Below are positions 9,661 through 21,260 of a stretch of 64,000 nucleotides of DNA, piece after piece; the first letter of the stretch is position 1; the number at the start of each line of letters is the position of its first letter. Made by a program: the position numbers and the translations under genes. The notes beneath the pieces are model-generated. The model searched no databases. It had not been told where the DNA came from and saw only the letters and a program-made list of their open reading frames with translations. The stretch covers positions 27,483,074 to 27,547,073 of the forward strand of contig CM065299.1 of the NCBI GenBank assembly GCA_032871835.1, read 5' to 3'. This DNA comes from Dipteronia dyeriana. Lineage: Eukaryota; Streptophyta; Magnoliopsida; Sapindales; Sapindaceae.

Positions 9661-11379
9661 TAGTAGTGATAGCTCAATTCAAAATATTTGGCTCATCACT
9701 GTCAAGCAAAGTAATCATCAAAACTTCCCTTTCAATCTCTAAAAGATAAAATGGGATAATTTAGTGATTATGTGTTGGTAAATTATTACAGTGACTGATT
9801 TAACAGTTGTTTCATTCCCACTAGGGATGAAAGATCCACGAGGATTTCTACTTCCACTAGGGTGTAGATTTCCACTTCCACTTCCACTCTAACTAGCGTG
9901 TAGATTTCCACTCCCACTTCCACTCCCATTAGGGATGAAAGATCCATTTAGAATTCAACTCCCACTAGGGATGAATGATCAAGTTAAATTTTAATTTACC
10001 GCCACTCACATATTAACACAGATCATCTAATCCTAAAAATTAGATATCTATATTAAATTCACTTCTACTAAGAAATTCACTCTCTAATAATGACATCTTG
10101 TGATTTAAATTCATTCACACTTCTATCTAATTATACACCATCATTTATTTAATCCTTTTGAATACAAAGAGTATCAAACAAAAATAAAACTTCTCTTCTT
10201 GCATCCAATTTCTCATTTATATGAGATGGATTATAAACATAATCTACATACCCCTAGGGTTGTAGATTAGTCAAACCAGACTACCTACCTGTCCCGAATT
10301 CATATGGTGTAGAAGTGTTTGATCAAATGAAACACGATTAAGAAAATAGGTAGCAATTATCATATCTTCTAGTAAGATATTAAATAATTCACATGCACTA
10401 TCACAGACTTAACCATTTCCAACAGTATTTAATTTCTTCTTTCTGCTACACAATTTGTTGTGAAATCCTAGGAATAAATAAATATATTTTTATATCTTTC
10501 TTACTAAACAATTTCTTGAACCGTTCAGAAAGATATTTACGTACTCGGTTTATTCTTTAAACTCAAAAATTTATCATGTAATATGATCCTCAACCAAACA
10601 ATCTGAATGAAATCTAAAGCTTTCGATTTATGAGAGATCAAATAGATATGACCGAGACATCTAAAGATATTAATGAATGTAACTAGATATGAAATTTTAA
10701 CCTAGTCTTTACACTCAATCAATCACAAATGTAATTATGAATTATTTGCAATGGAATTCTTGATCTAGTTCTTTATTAAATAGTTTTCTAGTTATTTTTC
10801 TTGCTAGATAATTTGCATTACCTTTAAGATGAATAAGTTCAATTAGTCCTCTTTGACTAATATACTCATTCTATCTAGTCAACATGACTTAATCCAGCAT
10901 GCCAAAATATCAGCACCATTACCATTGTAATGATTGAAAAACAAACCAAATTATAACTGTCTCTACTGACGTATAATTCTATAAAACCAGTAAACTATCA
11001 AGTACCATATGAATATTAATGAATATAATTTGCTAAAATAATATTCATATAACCATCATGATCATTAATGATAACCCGAATCAATGAGGATAACCACTGA
11101 TATTAAAACCCATTTAGATCTCAAGTGTATATTAGAACATCATGGAATCTAAATTTAGGCTACCAGGCAAACCCAGTTTGTAGGTACTTAACTCCAAAAT
11201 TGTTCTAACACATATACATCTTGTCTCTAATAATCTAACTTTACTCAACGGATGTTTTACAGTTTCCTGTTGGATGGTATATCTTTGCTTATCTACTGTC
11301 CACAAAAGACGAGATTCAAAAGAAAATACCTAGCCAGAAACTTAAGTATAACTTAACAAATTCTTGAATTTGGGTTTTT
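9661..11379 (-). other. Degenerate copia protease/integrase region
   Basis: The 1.7 kb between the RT remnant and the gag zinc knuckle is the right size for copia protease plus integrase on the - strand. I see no readable catalytic motif. The stretch at about 9800-9980 has short repeats of CACTTCCACTCCCAC and CACTAGGGATGAA type. No other gene is seen. Confidence 0.4.
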
Positions 11380-11460
11380 TTCTTTTCGACTCAATGCATT
11401 TATGAGTGAAAATGACTCAGCTTGTCACAACCGCAACAAGTTATTTTAGTTTTGACCTTC
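11380..11460 (-). pseudogene. Copia gag zinc-knuckle remnant
   Basis: On the - strand this reads VKTKITCCGCDKLSHFHS, which resembles the gag CCHC knuckle (C-x2-C-x4-H) with the last Cys lost. Its position upstream of the RT remnant and downstream of the primer site fits gag-pol order. Confidence 0.55.
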
Positions 11461-14400
11461 CTCAATTTGTTATCCTTTAACTTCTTGCATATTCCGATCT
11501 AAGATTAAGTGGTTATGACTAGATTCTCTCCTTTTTTTGGGAATAACTATTTCCACTAATATGCTCAAAACTAAAAGTTTTGTGCAAGTTAAAATCTTTC
11601 ATATAAAATTCGCTAGAAGCCTAAGCCGCCTTTAGGCGCTCATCTTCTACTACCAGAATGACGCGATCGAAAGGTGTCATATTAATTTTATATATTCCAA
11701 CTATCAAAAGAGATCAGATCATTTAGTCGGTGTATCATGTTATATATTCTTATTGGAGGCTGCCACTAATTTTGGCGCTTCTTATAAGTAATCAAACCTT
11801 GAAACCGTACCTACTAAAATTTTAGTACTGAAAATACTACTAAAATTTTCCCTTCAAGTCAAACTCTGAAAGGTAAACTACTTTACTTAAATCCTACTGT
11901 ACTTGTAAAACATACATGTGAAATTACTATTTAACTTACTCTGCAACATGTTGTGAGTAATTTAATGATAAGCTTTCACATCTTGTATGTCGAGCAATAA
12001 GTACTATACCGAAGTTCAATCATGATACATGTTATAGTCTCAAGAGCTTCTTACTCTTAAAATACACTAAATCTTATTGTATCCCTATTCCTTAGATTAC
12101 AAGATTTAGTTTATCGCAATCAAATTGACCACAATATTATAGATATATACTCTATATTTTATGCTAATCTATGTATAGACATACTATCTGCTATTCAAGT
12201 ATATTAATTTTCAAAAATACACACATTTAATTTTGCTACAAACGCTAACTGAACAAATGATGAAGCAATTTAAGGAACAGAATCGAAAAAGTCGTCAAAG
12301 CATCTAATTACCATCCGTTTCCAAAAATTTAAGCATCATTAATTTAGTACTTTGCGTAAAATTCTAATTCTAATATTGTACTCAACAATTTAGAATTTCC
12401 AAGACAAGTGATCATATAAATAAAGAAGAATACAATGCACAAGTCCCAAAAAAATATTTTATGGGTCAAACCGTTTTTACTACAAAGTAAATAAACCAAA
12501 ATTATTTACTATAGAGCAGTTTATTAAAACCACAATATTTTCTCAAAATATGTGACTTTGCATGCTATTCATTCTATACGTTTCATATTTATACCGATCA
12601 CCACTGAGAAAGACTCTCTAAGTCTTTACAACTCATCTAATTGTCACTTTCTCAAGAATTTTGGTCATCTTTCGCTGTGCAATAACTCATGTGCCTAGCA
12701 CAATGAATATTCATTGCGGATGTAATAGATCACCTCACATTCCCAAGAATGTAACGCCCCTCTACGATTAATAGTTCACACGTTATATGACCAAAATACA
12801 TCGTGGTACCTTACTCTAGCTTTTTCAACCTTATAGATCTATTAACTCTTCGGGAAATTCATTAAAAGACTATCCACTGTATCTCTCCACATAAAAACAT
12901 GATTTATTGATTGCGACTATATGTCAATAAAAGATTCATAAAATCTTCTCCATTAAGACATATGAGATCATGCAGATTTATTCTAAAAACAAATTCTAAG
13001 TTATTTAGAAAATTTATTTTTTAATAACCTTGTACATTTCCAATGTACATTCTAATAAAATTTATTTTTCCCGATTGTATAATTAATTAGAAAGAGAATT
13101 TAAAACGAAGGTCTTTCAATATACACAGCTCCCATTGAAGCTAAATTTCGGTGGCCAAAATTTTTCGCAGAAAAATTCCATGACCGTTAGAAAAGAGTGC
13201 TAAAAGTCATGTTGGAAAAATCCACAGTGGTCGAAAATGCCACCGAAAACCATCTTTGAAATCCGCATCGGAAATTGTTATCGAAAACAGCACCGGAAAC
13301 TGTCATTGGAAACCGTGCCAGAAACCGTAACCAGAAACCGTCACTGAAAATCATACTGAAAATTGTCATTGGAATCCACACAAAATATTTGTCACTTGAA
13401 TCCATCTTATTAAAAAAAAAACTCATCCGGAATTTATAGGGTATTAATTCAGCTCCCATTGGAGTGAAACAAATCGATGGAATTAACAAAAAAAAATTGG
13501 AAATTTAAAAAATTATATATATATATATATGAATTTTCATCGCAGGAAAACCGTCATCGGTCGCTGGAAAACCACTTATGGTCGTCGGAAAACCATTTAT
13601 TGGATGTCAAAAAAAGTTACCGACCACTAGAAAACTTGTCTGACGGAGTACCGAAACCGAAATCCATTGGGGTCGGTGATAATGTGGCAACCGGTTACTG
13701 TTTCGAAGTCTGAAACCTTCACCGAAAACTTCCCAGATGGTCGGAAACCGTCAACGGTTTCCTTCTTACCACGTCGACGACACGTGTCACGTTACCACTA
13801 GGACACGTGGTACAAATAACACACCACTTGACACGTGGCATCTTCTGGGAGATCCACGTGTCAACAACTGAACTTCTCAAGCCTTTTGTGCCCAACGACC
13901 ACTCGCACCGACGGAGAGTGTGATGCACGAGCCATCTTCCCAGAATTTCTCAATCACGGGATCACCACCATCTGACTCCAAATTTAATTTTAATTCCATA
14001 TATACCCATAAAAACGACATTCGGGTTAGGGGTGAAACGTACTCTCCGTTCATAGGTGCGTTGGACATGTTCTTCATGTTCTTCACCCATATTCAAGAAC
14101 ATAACTAGTTTCTAGATTTTGATTTCGAAAGTAAATATTCGAAATTGTTTTTCTCCCTCGTTTCCTAACAAAATTATGCGAATGACCTATCATTGGAAAG
14201 CTCTCGAAAGGATCTATCTAATGGTACCATGATCGTAGAGAAACAAAAAAATGACAATAAAATTCGAAACCCATAACAGTCACGGGTTTCGTTTTTAATT
14301 CTTTAAAATTCTCTCAATTTTGAAGTTATAACATGGCAATAAAATCCAGAACATATAATGACATATATATGTATACATTCATGCCATTTCAAACGAAAAA

Positions 14401-14503
14401 TAACAAGTGTGTGGTGTTATGCCATCATCGAATTGTGAAGCATTTAAAACGTTAAAGACAATTCTGAAGCATGGCCTTTCTATCAGAATACTGTCCCAAT
14501 CAT
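11461..14503 (-). other. Degenerate gag and leader of the copia element
   Basis: About 3 kb with no readable ORF precedes the zinc knuckle on the - strand. It includes a stretch at about 13150-13760 built from short GGAAACCGTCA/CCATTGGAAACCG-like repeats with a (TA)n run at about 13514, and a more GC-rich leader at 13740-13930 with repeated CACGTG/ACACGTGG motifs. The open frames here do not resemble known proteins. Confidence 0.45.
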
Positions 14504-14515
14504 GCTCTGATACCA
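14504..14515 (-). other. Primer binding site, initiator tRNA-Met type
   Basis: On the - strand the sequence TGGTATCAGAGC directly follows the LTR end at 14517. This is the standard plant copia primer site complementary to initiator Met tRNA. It fixes the element orientation. Confidence 0.92.
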
Positions 14516-14516
14516 A

Positions 14517-15189
14517 TGTAAATAATATTCGATATAATCAAAACGACTTTGGATTACCGTTCACCATCAAAAATTCAAATTCCAGTGGAAGCGGGATCGA
14601 ACACCTGGAACTGTATCACCGGTCAGAGGACGATCACGAGATCGGAAAGTCCCCTCTGATCACAATGCATGTTACTCAACTTTGATTGTGGATGAGAGAA
14701 AATTCAACAGATTTTCTCCACATCTCTCTTGTGTTTTTCTCTGTATTATTGTGTTTCAAACAATTGCACACATACTCTCTGTGTTGTCCTTTGCATCGAA
14801 AATACACATATGACACAACACTCACATATGTTGTTGTCTTGCATACATGCTACCAGACCACACAAATATTCATGTACACTTCCCCATACATGCTTTGCAT
14901 TTCACATGCATACACACATGCCTTGCATTTCCCATGCACATACAATACATTCCATGTATGCCTTTTCAATACACGTATTGTGTATCTTATGTATATCAGT
15001 TTCTTAACTGATACTTATACCACCAAAATTGTTCATGCAATTATAAAAGTTGGTGCATGGGCTTTGCATGTGTTGGGCTAGGTGACTTGGGCTTGGTGTA
15101 TATGGATTTCGGGCTCTCCATGTATGTTTATGTTCTTGGCCCACTTGGGTGTATAATGGGTCTCCAACCCATGCCCAAATATACTAACA
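14517..15189 (-). repeat. Right LTR (5' LTR) of the - strand copia element
   Basis: This 673-bp LTR pairs with 6791-7465. The two copies differ by scattered substitutions and small indels, so the insertion is not recent. The long ORF-like frames inside it come from ACA/CAT-rich sequence and are not genes. Confidence 0.92.
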
Positions 15190-15730
15190 GGGAAAAAAAA
15201 CGATGGTCTACAAATGGTTAAGAGTCTGTATGGTTTGAAACATACTCCCCGACAATGGTACAAGTAGTTCATTTGTTTCATGCAAATGAATGGATACTTC
15301 ACATGTAATGCTGACCATTGCTAATACTTCAAGAAAGTTAAGTCGAGTTTCCTAATATTGTCACTTTATGTTAATGACATGTCAGTATTTAGTGCAGATT
15401 CGGAAGAGATTAACAATTTGAAGAAGCAGTTGTCGAACGAATTCAAGATAAAGGATTTGGGTGCAATAAAGCAGATACTGAATTGGAATGAGGATTAGTG
15501 TCAATGAACATAAAGGTATTTTCCTGCTATCTCAAGTAGAGTACGCTCGCAAGGTGTTACAGAGGTTCCACATGGGCGATGCAAAGCCTATTTGAACACC
15601 AGTAGCTTGTCACTTCAGATTATTCAAGGAGTAAAATTCAAAAACTAACGAAGAGAAGGACTTCATGTGTAAAGGTCCATATGCCTCAACCATTGGAAGC
15701 CTGATTATACCAATGATGGATAACAATGAT
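15190..15730 (+). pseudogene. Ty1/copia RT end and connection region, degenerate
   Basis: This continues the fragment that broke off at 6790. Readable pieces across frames are VKSLYGLKHTPRQWYK, LSLYVNDMSVFSA (copia YVDD box with the first Asp as Asn), LKKQLSNEFKIKDLGAIKQI, HKGIFLLSQVEYARKVLQRF and PYASTIGSLI. These follow the standard copia RT/RNase H order. It fades out near 15730 without an LTR. Confidence 0.8.
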
Positions 15731-16528
15731 GGATTAGTTATTTGATCAAGCTCGATATATTGTGTGAAATATATAATATTTTTTAAACTAACATTATTTT
15801 TTGAAAATAAAACTATGTAAAATAAATTTCATTTTCAACTGTTTATATTTTACAACTTTTCGTTCGTTAGTTAAATCTATAGGCCACTTTGCGAAACTAG
15901 CATAGCATGGATCATGAAAGTTATATACGGGATCCAATCATGCTTATGGGAATCTGGAATTTTATGCTAGAACTTATGAGTGGTTTATCAGGCATTATGG
16001 TTTAAAGGTATAAGGTCTTTTCATTGGTTTATTTAATTACTACTTGAGTATGAATAACATCCGTATGGTGGTCAATATATATATATATATATATAAGTGA
16101 CAAATATTTTCAGATGAATCTTTTCGTTGATACTTCTCAAATGATGGATCTAAAGTGTCTTTAAAGGCTGAAAATCCATTGGTTTTGGGTTCACCATTTT
16201 TTTGTTGTTTTAAATCATCGTTTATTGTAAAGATAAACAGTGCACCTTGTTTTGGAGACCTTTTATGTGGCTATTGTAATTTTATGAGAGTTATGATATC
16301 AAATCTGTTTGGTGCTTTAAGTGTAAATATGATTGCTAAGAGCTTTAAATTGTTTCTTCAATTAATAAAGATTTACCCTTTTCGCTTTTTTTGTCATTTT
16401 CTAACTTTTTTTTTGGGTTTTTGGTTTTCTATTTTTTTTTGTTTTTTAAATTTATTTATTTGTATTTATTTCATTTTTAAAAAATGTCAGCATTTATTAA
16501 TTGAAAATTATTATTTTTATCTTATATA
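15731..16528. other. Unassigned AT-rich spacer
   Basis: Nothing is recognised with confidence. There is a (TA)n run at about 16075-16096. The open frame 16155-16529 is a T-rich, Phe/Leu/Ile-rich low-complexity frame with no domain and is not accepted as a gene. Confidence 0.5.
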
Positions 16529-16645
16529 GGGCTCAAAAAATTATTGACATTTTTTTTGGGGATTGTTGCGCAAATATCATCATTTTACTAATGTATGTTT
16601 AAAATACACTATTTAACGTGATCAGACGAAAATACCCCGAATTAT
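16529..16645 (+). repeat. X1 left terminal inverted repeat
   Basis: The end starts GGGCTCAAAAAATTATTG and matches the X2 left end (GGGGTCAAAAAAATTATTG). It pairs imperfectly with the reverse complement of 26595-26705, for example ATGTTTAAAATACAC against AAGTTTAAAATGCAC. Confidence 0.75.
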
Positions 16646-16767
16646 TGAAACAAAGAGAAATTTGTCGTTTTCAAAGTCAGAGAAAAGCAAGAGTGAGACC
16701 GACGGGAAGCTAATCGACGGTAAAGTGACAGGAACGAGAGTACACTAGATTTTTACGATCGACAGAG

Positions 16768-17492
16768 GTAAGTTCATTTTGTTTTTTTTTTCTCATTTTT
16801 GTTGTTGATAACTTGCATTGCATGTTAGACTTGTGTTTTGTTGATTGAAATTGTAGATTATGGTTAAAATAGAGATATGAGAATGGTTGTGGTTTATGTT
16901 AAGGTTTGAAATGTGGTTGAATATCTGTTGAGAAAGATGAAATTCTAGGTTACCGAGACATTTTACAGGAAGGCCGAGCTTTTTTATAGTTGAGTCGAGC
17001 TTTTTTTGGGTGAAAATTAGGTTTTGGTAATTCAAACTTATTTTAAAAGGGAACGGACTTTTTTTGAATGACATCAAGCTTTTTTTTAAAGGGATCGAGC
17101 TTTTTTTAAAGGAATCAAGCTTTTTTTTGAAAGGGTCGAGGTTTTTTTTAATAGCATCGAGCTTTTTTTACATCGGATAGAGTTTTTTTTATGGGATCGA
17201 GTTTTTTTATCATGGGATCGAGCTTTTTTGTCATGGAATCGAACTTTTTTTAATGGGTCGAGCTTTTTTATTATGGGTTCGAGCTTTTTATCATGGGATC
17301 GAGCTTTTTTGTCATGTGATCGAACTTTTTTTTAATAGGATCGAGTGTTTTTTTTTTTACATTAGATTGAGCTTTTTATCATGGGATCGAGCTTTTTGTC
17401 ATGGGATCTAGCTTTTTTTAATAGGATCGAGACTTTTAAATTTGGTTCCGAGCTTTTTTCAGTTTAATGATGTTTTATTTGTGACATTGCAG
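16768..17492 (+). other. Leader intron of the X1 Ulp1-like gene
   Basis: A donor GAG/GTAAGTT at 16768 and an acceptor TGACATTGCAG at 17492, directly before ATG 17493, define an intron in the 5' untranslated region. X2 has the same donor (32798), but its acceptor AG is mutated to TG (38288-38289). The minisatellite array fills most of the intron. Confidence 0.65.
16975..17460 (+). repeat. TCGAGCTTTTTT minisatellite, X1 left array
   Basis: About twenty degenerate units of roughly 20-30 bases share the core (A/G)TCGAGCTTTTTT with variable spacers such as ATGGGA or TAATAGG. Units are too irregular for a CRISPR array or satellite. The array lies in the leader intron of the Ulp1-like gene. Confidence 0.93.
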
Positions 17493-18728
17493 ATGAGAAA
17501 TGGGTTGAGGTGCAATGAGAAATAGGTTGAGGGATTTGCTTAAAACTCCACAAGGAGACTGGTACAAGGGCAAATTGACTCGACACGACCATTTTGACGC
17601 CCTTGCCCATATAGACGATGCCCTGAATTGGGTCCCTATAGAATTTACAGATGAAGAACGATGTTGGTTCATGGTGTCGTGTTTTGGGTATTTCCTGACG
17701 ATGCATCGGGAGATGAAGTTTTCGGATGGTGTTATCCATCGGTTGCTTTTAAGAGAGCTGCATCATCAGGGCCCAACAGATGAGATGTAGTTTATGTTAG
17801 GGAACCAATCGGTGAGGTTTTCAAAGGTAGGATTTTACCTGATCACCAAATTACGGTTTGGAGTAGTACCGGACACGAGCGTGTATGCAGAAGTGGAGAA
17901 TGACATACATCAGTAGTACTTTCCTGAAGTGGATGAAGTTTCATTAGAGGAGATAAGTGTTGTTGTCACTGTCGAAGAGTTTAGAGAGGAGTACGATGCT
18001 CAGCTCTGCCTCTTATATATGCTGAACTGAATACTGATGGGGGTGGACGAGAGATTTAAGATTCCTGTTTAGCAGTAACGACAAGTAGAGGACCTTGATG
18101 TGTTCGACGTGTTCCTGTGGGGTGTCCACGTGTACAGTCATTCCATTTATTCATTCAAGCATGCACTTGAAGGGTGACGAGATGGGTTCAAGTGACGTCA
18201 GCCGGAAAAGGGTGCTCACGTACATACTGTGGAGACCTACAACATTTACGGTCTATCTCACACCCTATTGGTAAGAACTTCGAATTACAAGATGTATTTT
18301 ATTGTTGGTGTCCTATATGTTATGGATTCTTATCATACTTATCTTTGATGCAGATATTTACTTTCGACGTGTTCTCTGATTTGGGTCAACAGTTCGACAC
18401 CCGGAGGGTTATGGATCTGTCTCCGAAGTGGGAGTTGACCAAACAACCGAGAGGCTGACCAAGATTTTCAAAGCCAGGGTATGTATTTAATTTGTTAATA
18501 TTTATATTAGTTAGTAAGTGTATAATTACATTGTTATAACTAATATTTCAGATGTTTACGAGGAAGGAACTGGTGCCCACACCAGCTGAGAGAGTGGCAT
18601 CGTACTATACGGGGTTAAACGAGGGGGGGAAACCTGTATGTAGAGGAGGACATGCTTCAGATTCCATCTTCGGTCCCTGATCAAACTACCTTTGACGGGA
18701 ACAGTGAGACAGAGGGTGGGGGTTTTAC

Positions 18729-20332
18729 TCAGGGGTGGGCATATTGAACCCGATCCGACCCGACCCGACCCAACCCGAATTTGATAGGTTGGGTCGATTT
18801 AGCAACATAAAATAGCTAAAAACGGGTTAGAAATCAACAACCCGAAATTATGTTGGGTTAGGTCGGGTTATATTGCTAACCCGCAACCCGACCCGACATA
18901 TAAATCTGCAGAAAAAACCCATATTTCATTTTGAAACCCTAACTTCTATCTTTTCTCTCTCACCATACATCTTTACTGCAACCACTCCTATTACATTTCT
19001 CCAAATTGGCACCATTCATTAGGTCTCCAAGCCAATGTTGTTCTTTTATTCTCCACGCTTTACCGCTTACGTCTTCCACTCTCTTCTACTCTTCAATCTT
19101 CAGTTATAGTTTTGGTAGTTCTTAGTCCAGTTATGTCACAGCTCCAACCTCCAAGGTAGATCTCACTTGTTGATGTAGATTGTATGACCTTGGAAACTAA
19201 GAAGAGAGGACATGGAAAGGTGGGTACAAAGTAATCTGTTCATCGGAAGTATATTGACACATTTGGTTAAAGAACTTTCATAGAACAGAGGAGTGAAATG
19301 GTTGCTGTTTATTCATGGGATTGTTTCTATTTTCAGTATATTTTTCTTGCTATTTTTTGATTGTTTTGTTTGCATTTTTGGGTTACACAATGTTCTCATT
19401 ACACTTTTCTCATCTTTAACAAATTATATATGTCCAATAGACATAGATGGACATTAAGATATGAAGCTCATTTGTGGGAAAACAGTTACAAGAAAAAATG
19501 GCTGGAAAGAGGTTGGTAGTCGAGCAGAAAACAAAATAATTATTGTAGTTACATGTTTGGAAGTATTATTCCTTGTCCTGAATTGTAGTGTTTTGTCTCT
19601 CTGTGTACATGAACTGACTTGTTATTAAATTCTCCTTTGTCATGTTCAATTCTTCCTCTGGATGTTATTTCAATCAAATGATTCATTTCTTTAGTTTATC
19701 ATGTTAGGCGGCATAATCTTAAAATATCAGTAATTGAGATTTACACAAAGTATTATATTATTATGTTCTGCTAATTTAATGCAAAAATATGAGTTTTAAC
19801 ATCTAAGAATAATTGATTGGATCGGTTTTAGTTTCTTTCTATTGTAACACACTATCTTATTAAATGGTTGATATACTAATATAATCACTTGCAACAATTT
19901 ATTTGGTTAGTGCTTGATTATATTTGACAAGAAACAAGAACTTGAGTGTGTTAGTATAATTAAAGAACTTGATATTACGCTTTTATATTGTCCTCTGGAT
20001 AAGTATGCTAGTTGAGTGCTCTTATGGAAGTAAACAATTAACAATTCTAAATCCTTTGTATGTGCTTATAGTTATTTGTAACCATATGGTCTCCATTTTG
20101 ACTTGTGATAGCAATTTAGAATGATGATTCTCTTTATCGGATCCCTACTTGTACTTGATTTTTATGTTGTACTATCCAACACCCAACCGATCAACCCAAC
20201 CCAACCTAACCCAACCGAAAATTAATGTTAGGTTGGGTTGGGTTGAAATTTTCCAACCCGATATATATTTAGGTTGGGAAATTTTCAACCCAACCCAACC
20301 CAACCCAACCTAACCCGAAAATGCCCACCCTA
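18729..20332. mobile_element. Non-autonomous hAT-like element inside X1 exon 4
   Basis: This 1.6-kb insert has short inverted ends CAGGGGTGGGCA / TGCCCACCCTA, typical of one plant hAT group. It is flanked by GTTTTAC on both sides (18722-18728 and 20334-20340). X2 at about 39510-39525 shows the uninterrupted sequence, an effective empty site. Both ends carry blocks of GGTTGGGT/AACCCAACCC repeats. The middle (about 18930-19130) resembles a leader with CT-rich sequence, and the rest is AT-rich with no transposase ORF. Confidence 0.85.
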
Positions 20333-20879
20333 AGTTTTACGGACATGACCAGTGAAAATGAGGGATCTGAGCCCGAGGCTGGGGGTTTAAGGGCCAGTGA
20401 CAGTGAGGGATATCAGTCAGACCCTCAGATAGAAAGGCATAGGCATAAAAGGGTTCGGTTTACCACCTCCGAGCCTACTACATCTACAGGGGATTCCTGT
20501 GGGGGCGTTAGACGTGATGGAGAGGTAAGTTGAAAAGAAAGTTTTGTTTTTTAATAACGCAACATGTTGATAGTTTCGTACTAACAATGTAGACATTATT
20601 TCAGGCCCCATGGGAAGATCTGTTGAACGATGTGTGTGAAACCCTCTAGAAGAGTCAGAAGGATCGACAACATCAACACCAGGAGTTGATGGATATGATT
20701 TAGAAGAGTGACGAGGATCGACAGTAGCAACACCGAGTGTTACTGGATATGATCTGGGGGCTTCAGGGGTCGACCACACATATACACAGGGATGGTCCAC
20801 CACATCTTGATCCAAACTTTAGTCCCGGAGACAGGACAATTGGGTATACGGAGGGGGGTGGACAGACAGGACAGATGGA

Positions 20880-21260
20880 TGTAGTGAGGACCCGCCTACC
20901 GTGAGGGCTGGTTTGAAAAGTCAAACTCAATCACATACCGATGATAGTAGGCCTGCTACACATACAATAGTCTTGTCGGACCTCCCAGCTGTTCTATCTG
21001 GGCCAACCCAGCCTGAGCTCCACCCACCACCCAGCACACCGACCCAGCAATATAGCACCCCCTACCCTGTACATCGATCCAGCCTTATCAGTCCCCTTCA
21101 CCACCCAACACATTGATCCAGCTACACCAGTCCCCTCCCCTACCCAACACATCGATCCACGCGCAGCAGTCCTCTCCCTCACCCAGCACATCAATCGAGC
21201 TCCAGAGCTTCCCCTCACCTTCCCCACTCAAGTCATCAATCCAGCCGTAACGGTCCCTTT
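20880..21260 (+). repeat. Pro/Ser-rich coding minisatellite in X1 exon 5
   Basis: Degenerate direct repeats of about 40 bases with core CACCCAGCACATCGATCCAG encode a Pro/Thr/Ser-rich linker between the DUF1985-like and Ulp1-like parts. X2 has the equivalent at about 40190-40550. Confidence 0.7.

Larger units (their letters stand above)
6791..15189 (-). mobile_element. Complete but degenerate Ty1/copia LTR retrotransposon
   Basis: An 8.4-kb element on the - strand is inserted in an older copia RT. Its two LTRs (6791-7465 and 14517-15189) read TGTTAG...TTTACA on the - strand, and the initiator-Met primer site TGGTATCAGAGC lies next to the right LTR. The flanks GGAAA (6786-6790) and GGGAA (15190-15194) look like a 5-bp target duplication with one mismatch. 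The internal region of about 7.05 kb shows only scraps of gag zinc knuckle and RT, with no long ORF. Joining the flanks restores the order of RT motifs in the host fragment, which confirms the insertion. Confidence 0.9.

Noticed and set aside
13187..13489. 100-codon - strand ORF
   Set aside because: Built from GGAAACCGT-like short repeats in the copia leader, with no gag similarity.
16155..16529. 124-codon ORF
   Set aside because: T-rich low-complexity frame with Phe/Leu/Ile runs, no domain, no start context, and it ends at the MULE border.
16975..17460. CRISPR-like regular array
   Set aside because: The units are short, variable in length and have no constant spacer size; this is a plant MULE minisatellite.
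20160..20330. Interstitial telomere repeats
   Set aside because: The AACCCAACCC units lack the plant telomere unit TTTAGGG and are confined to the ends of an hAT element.
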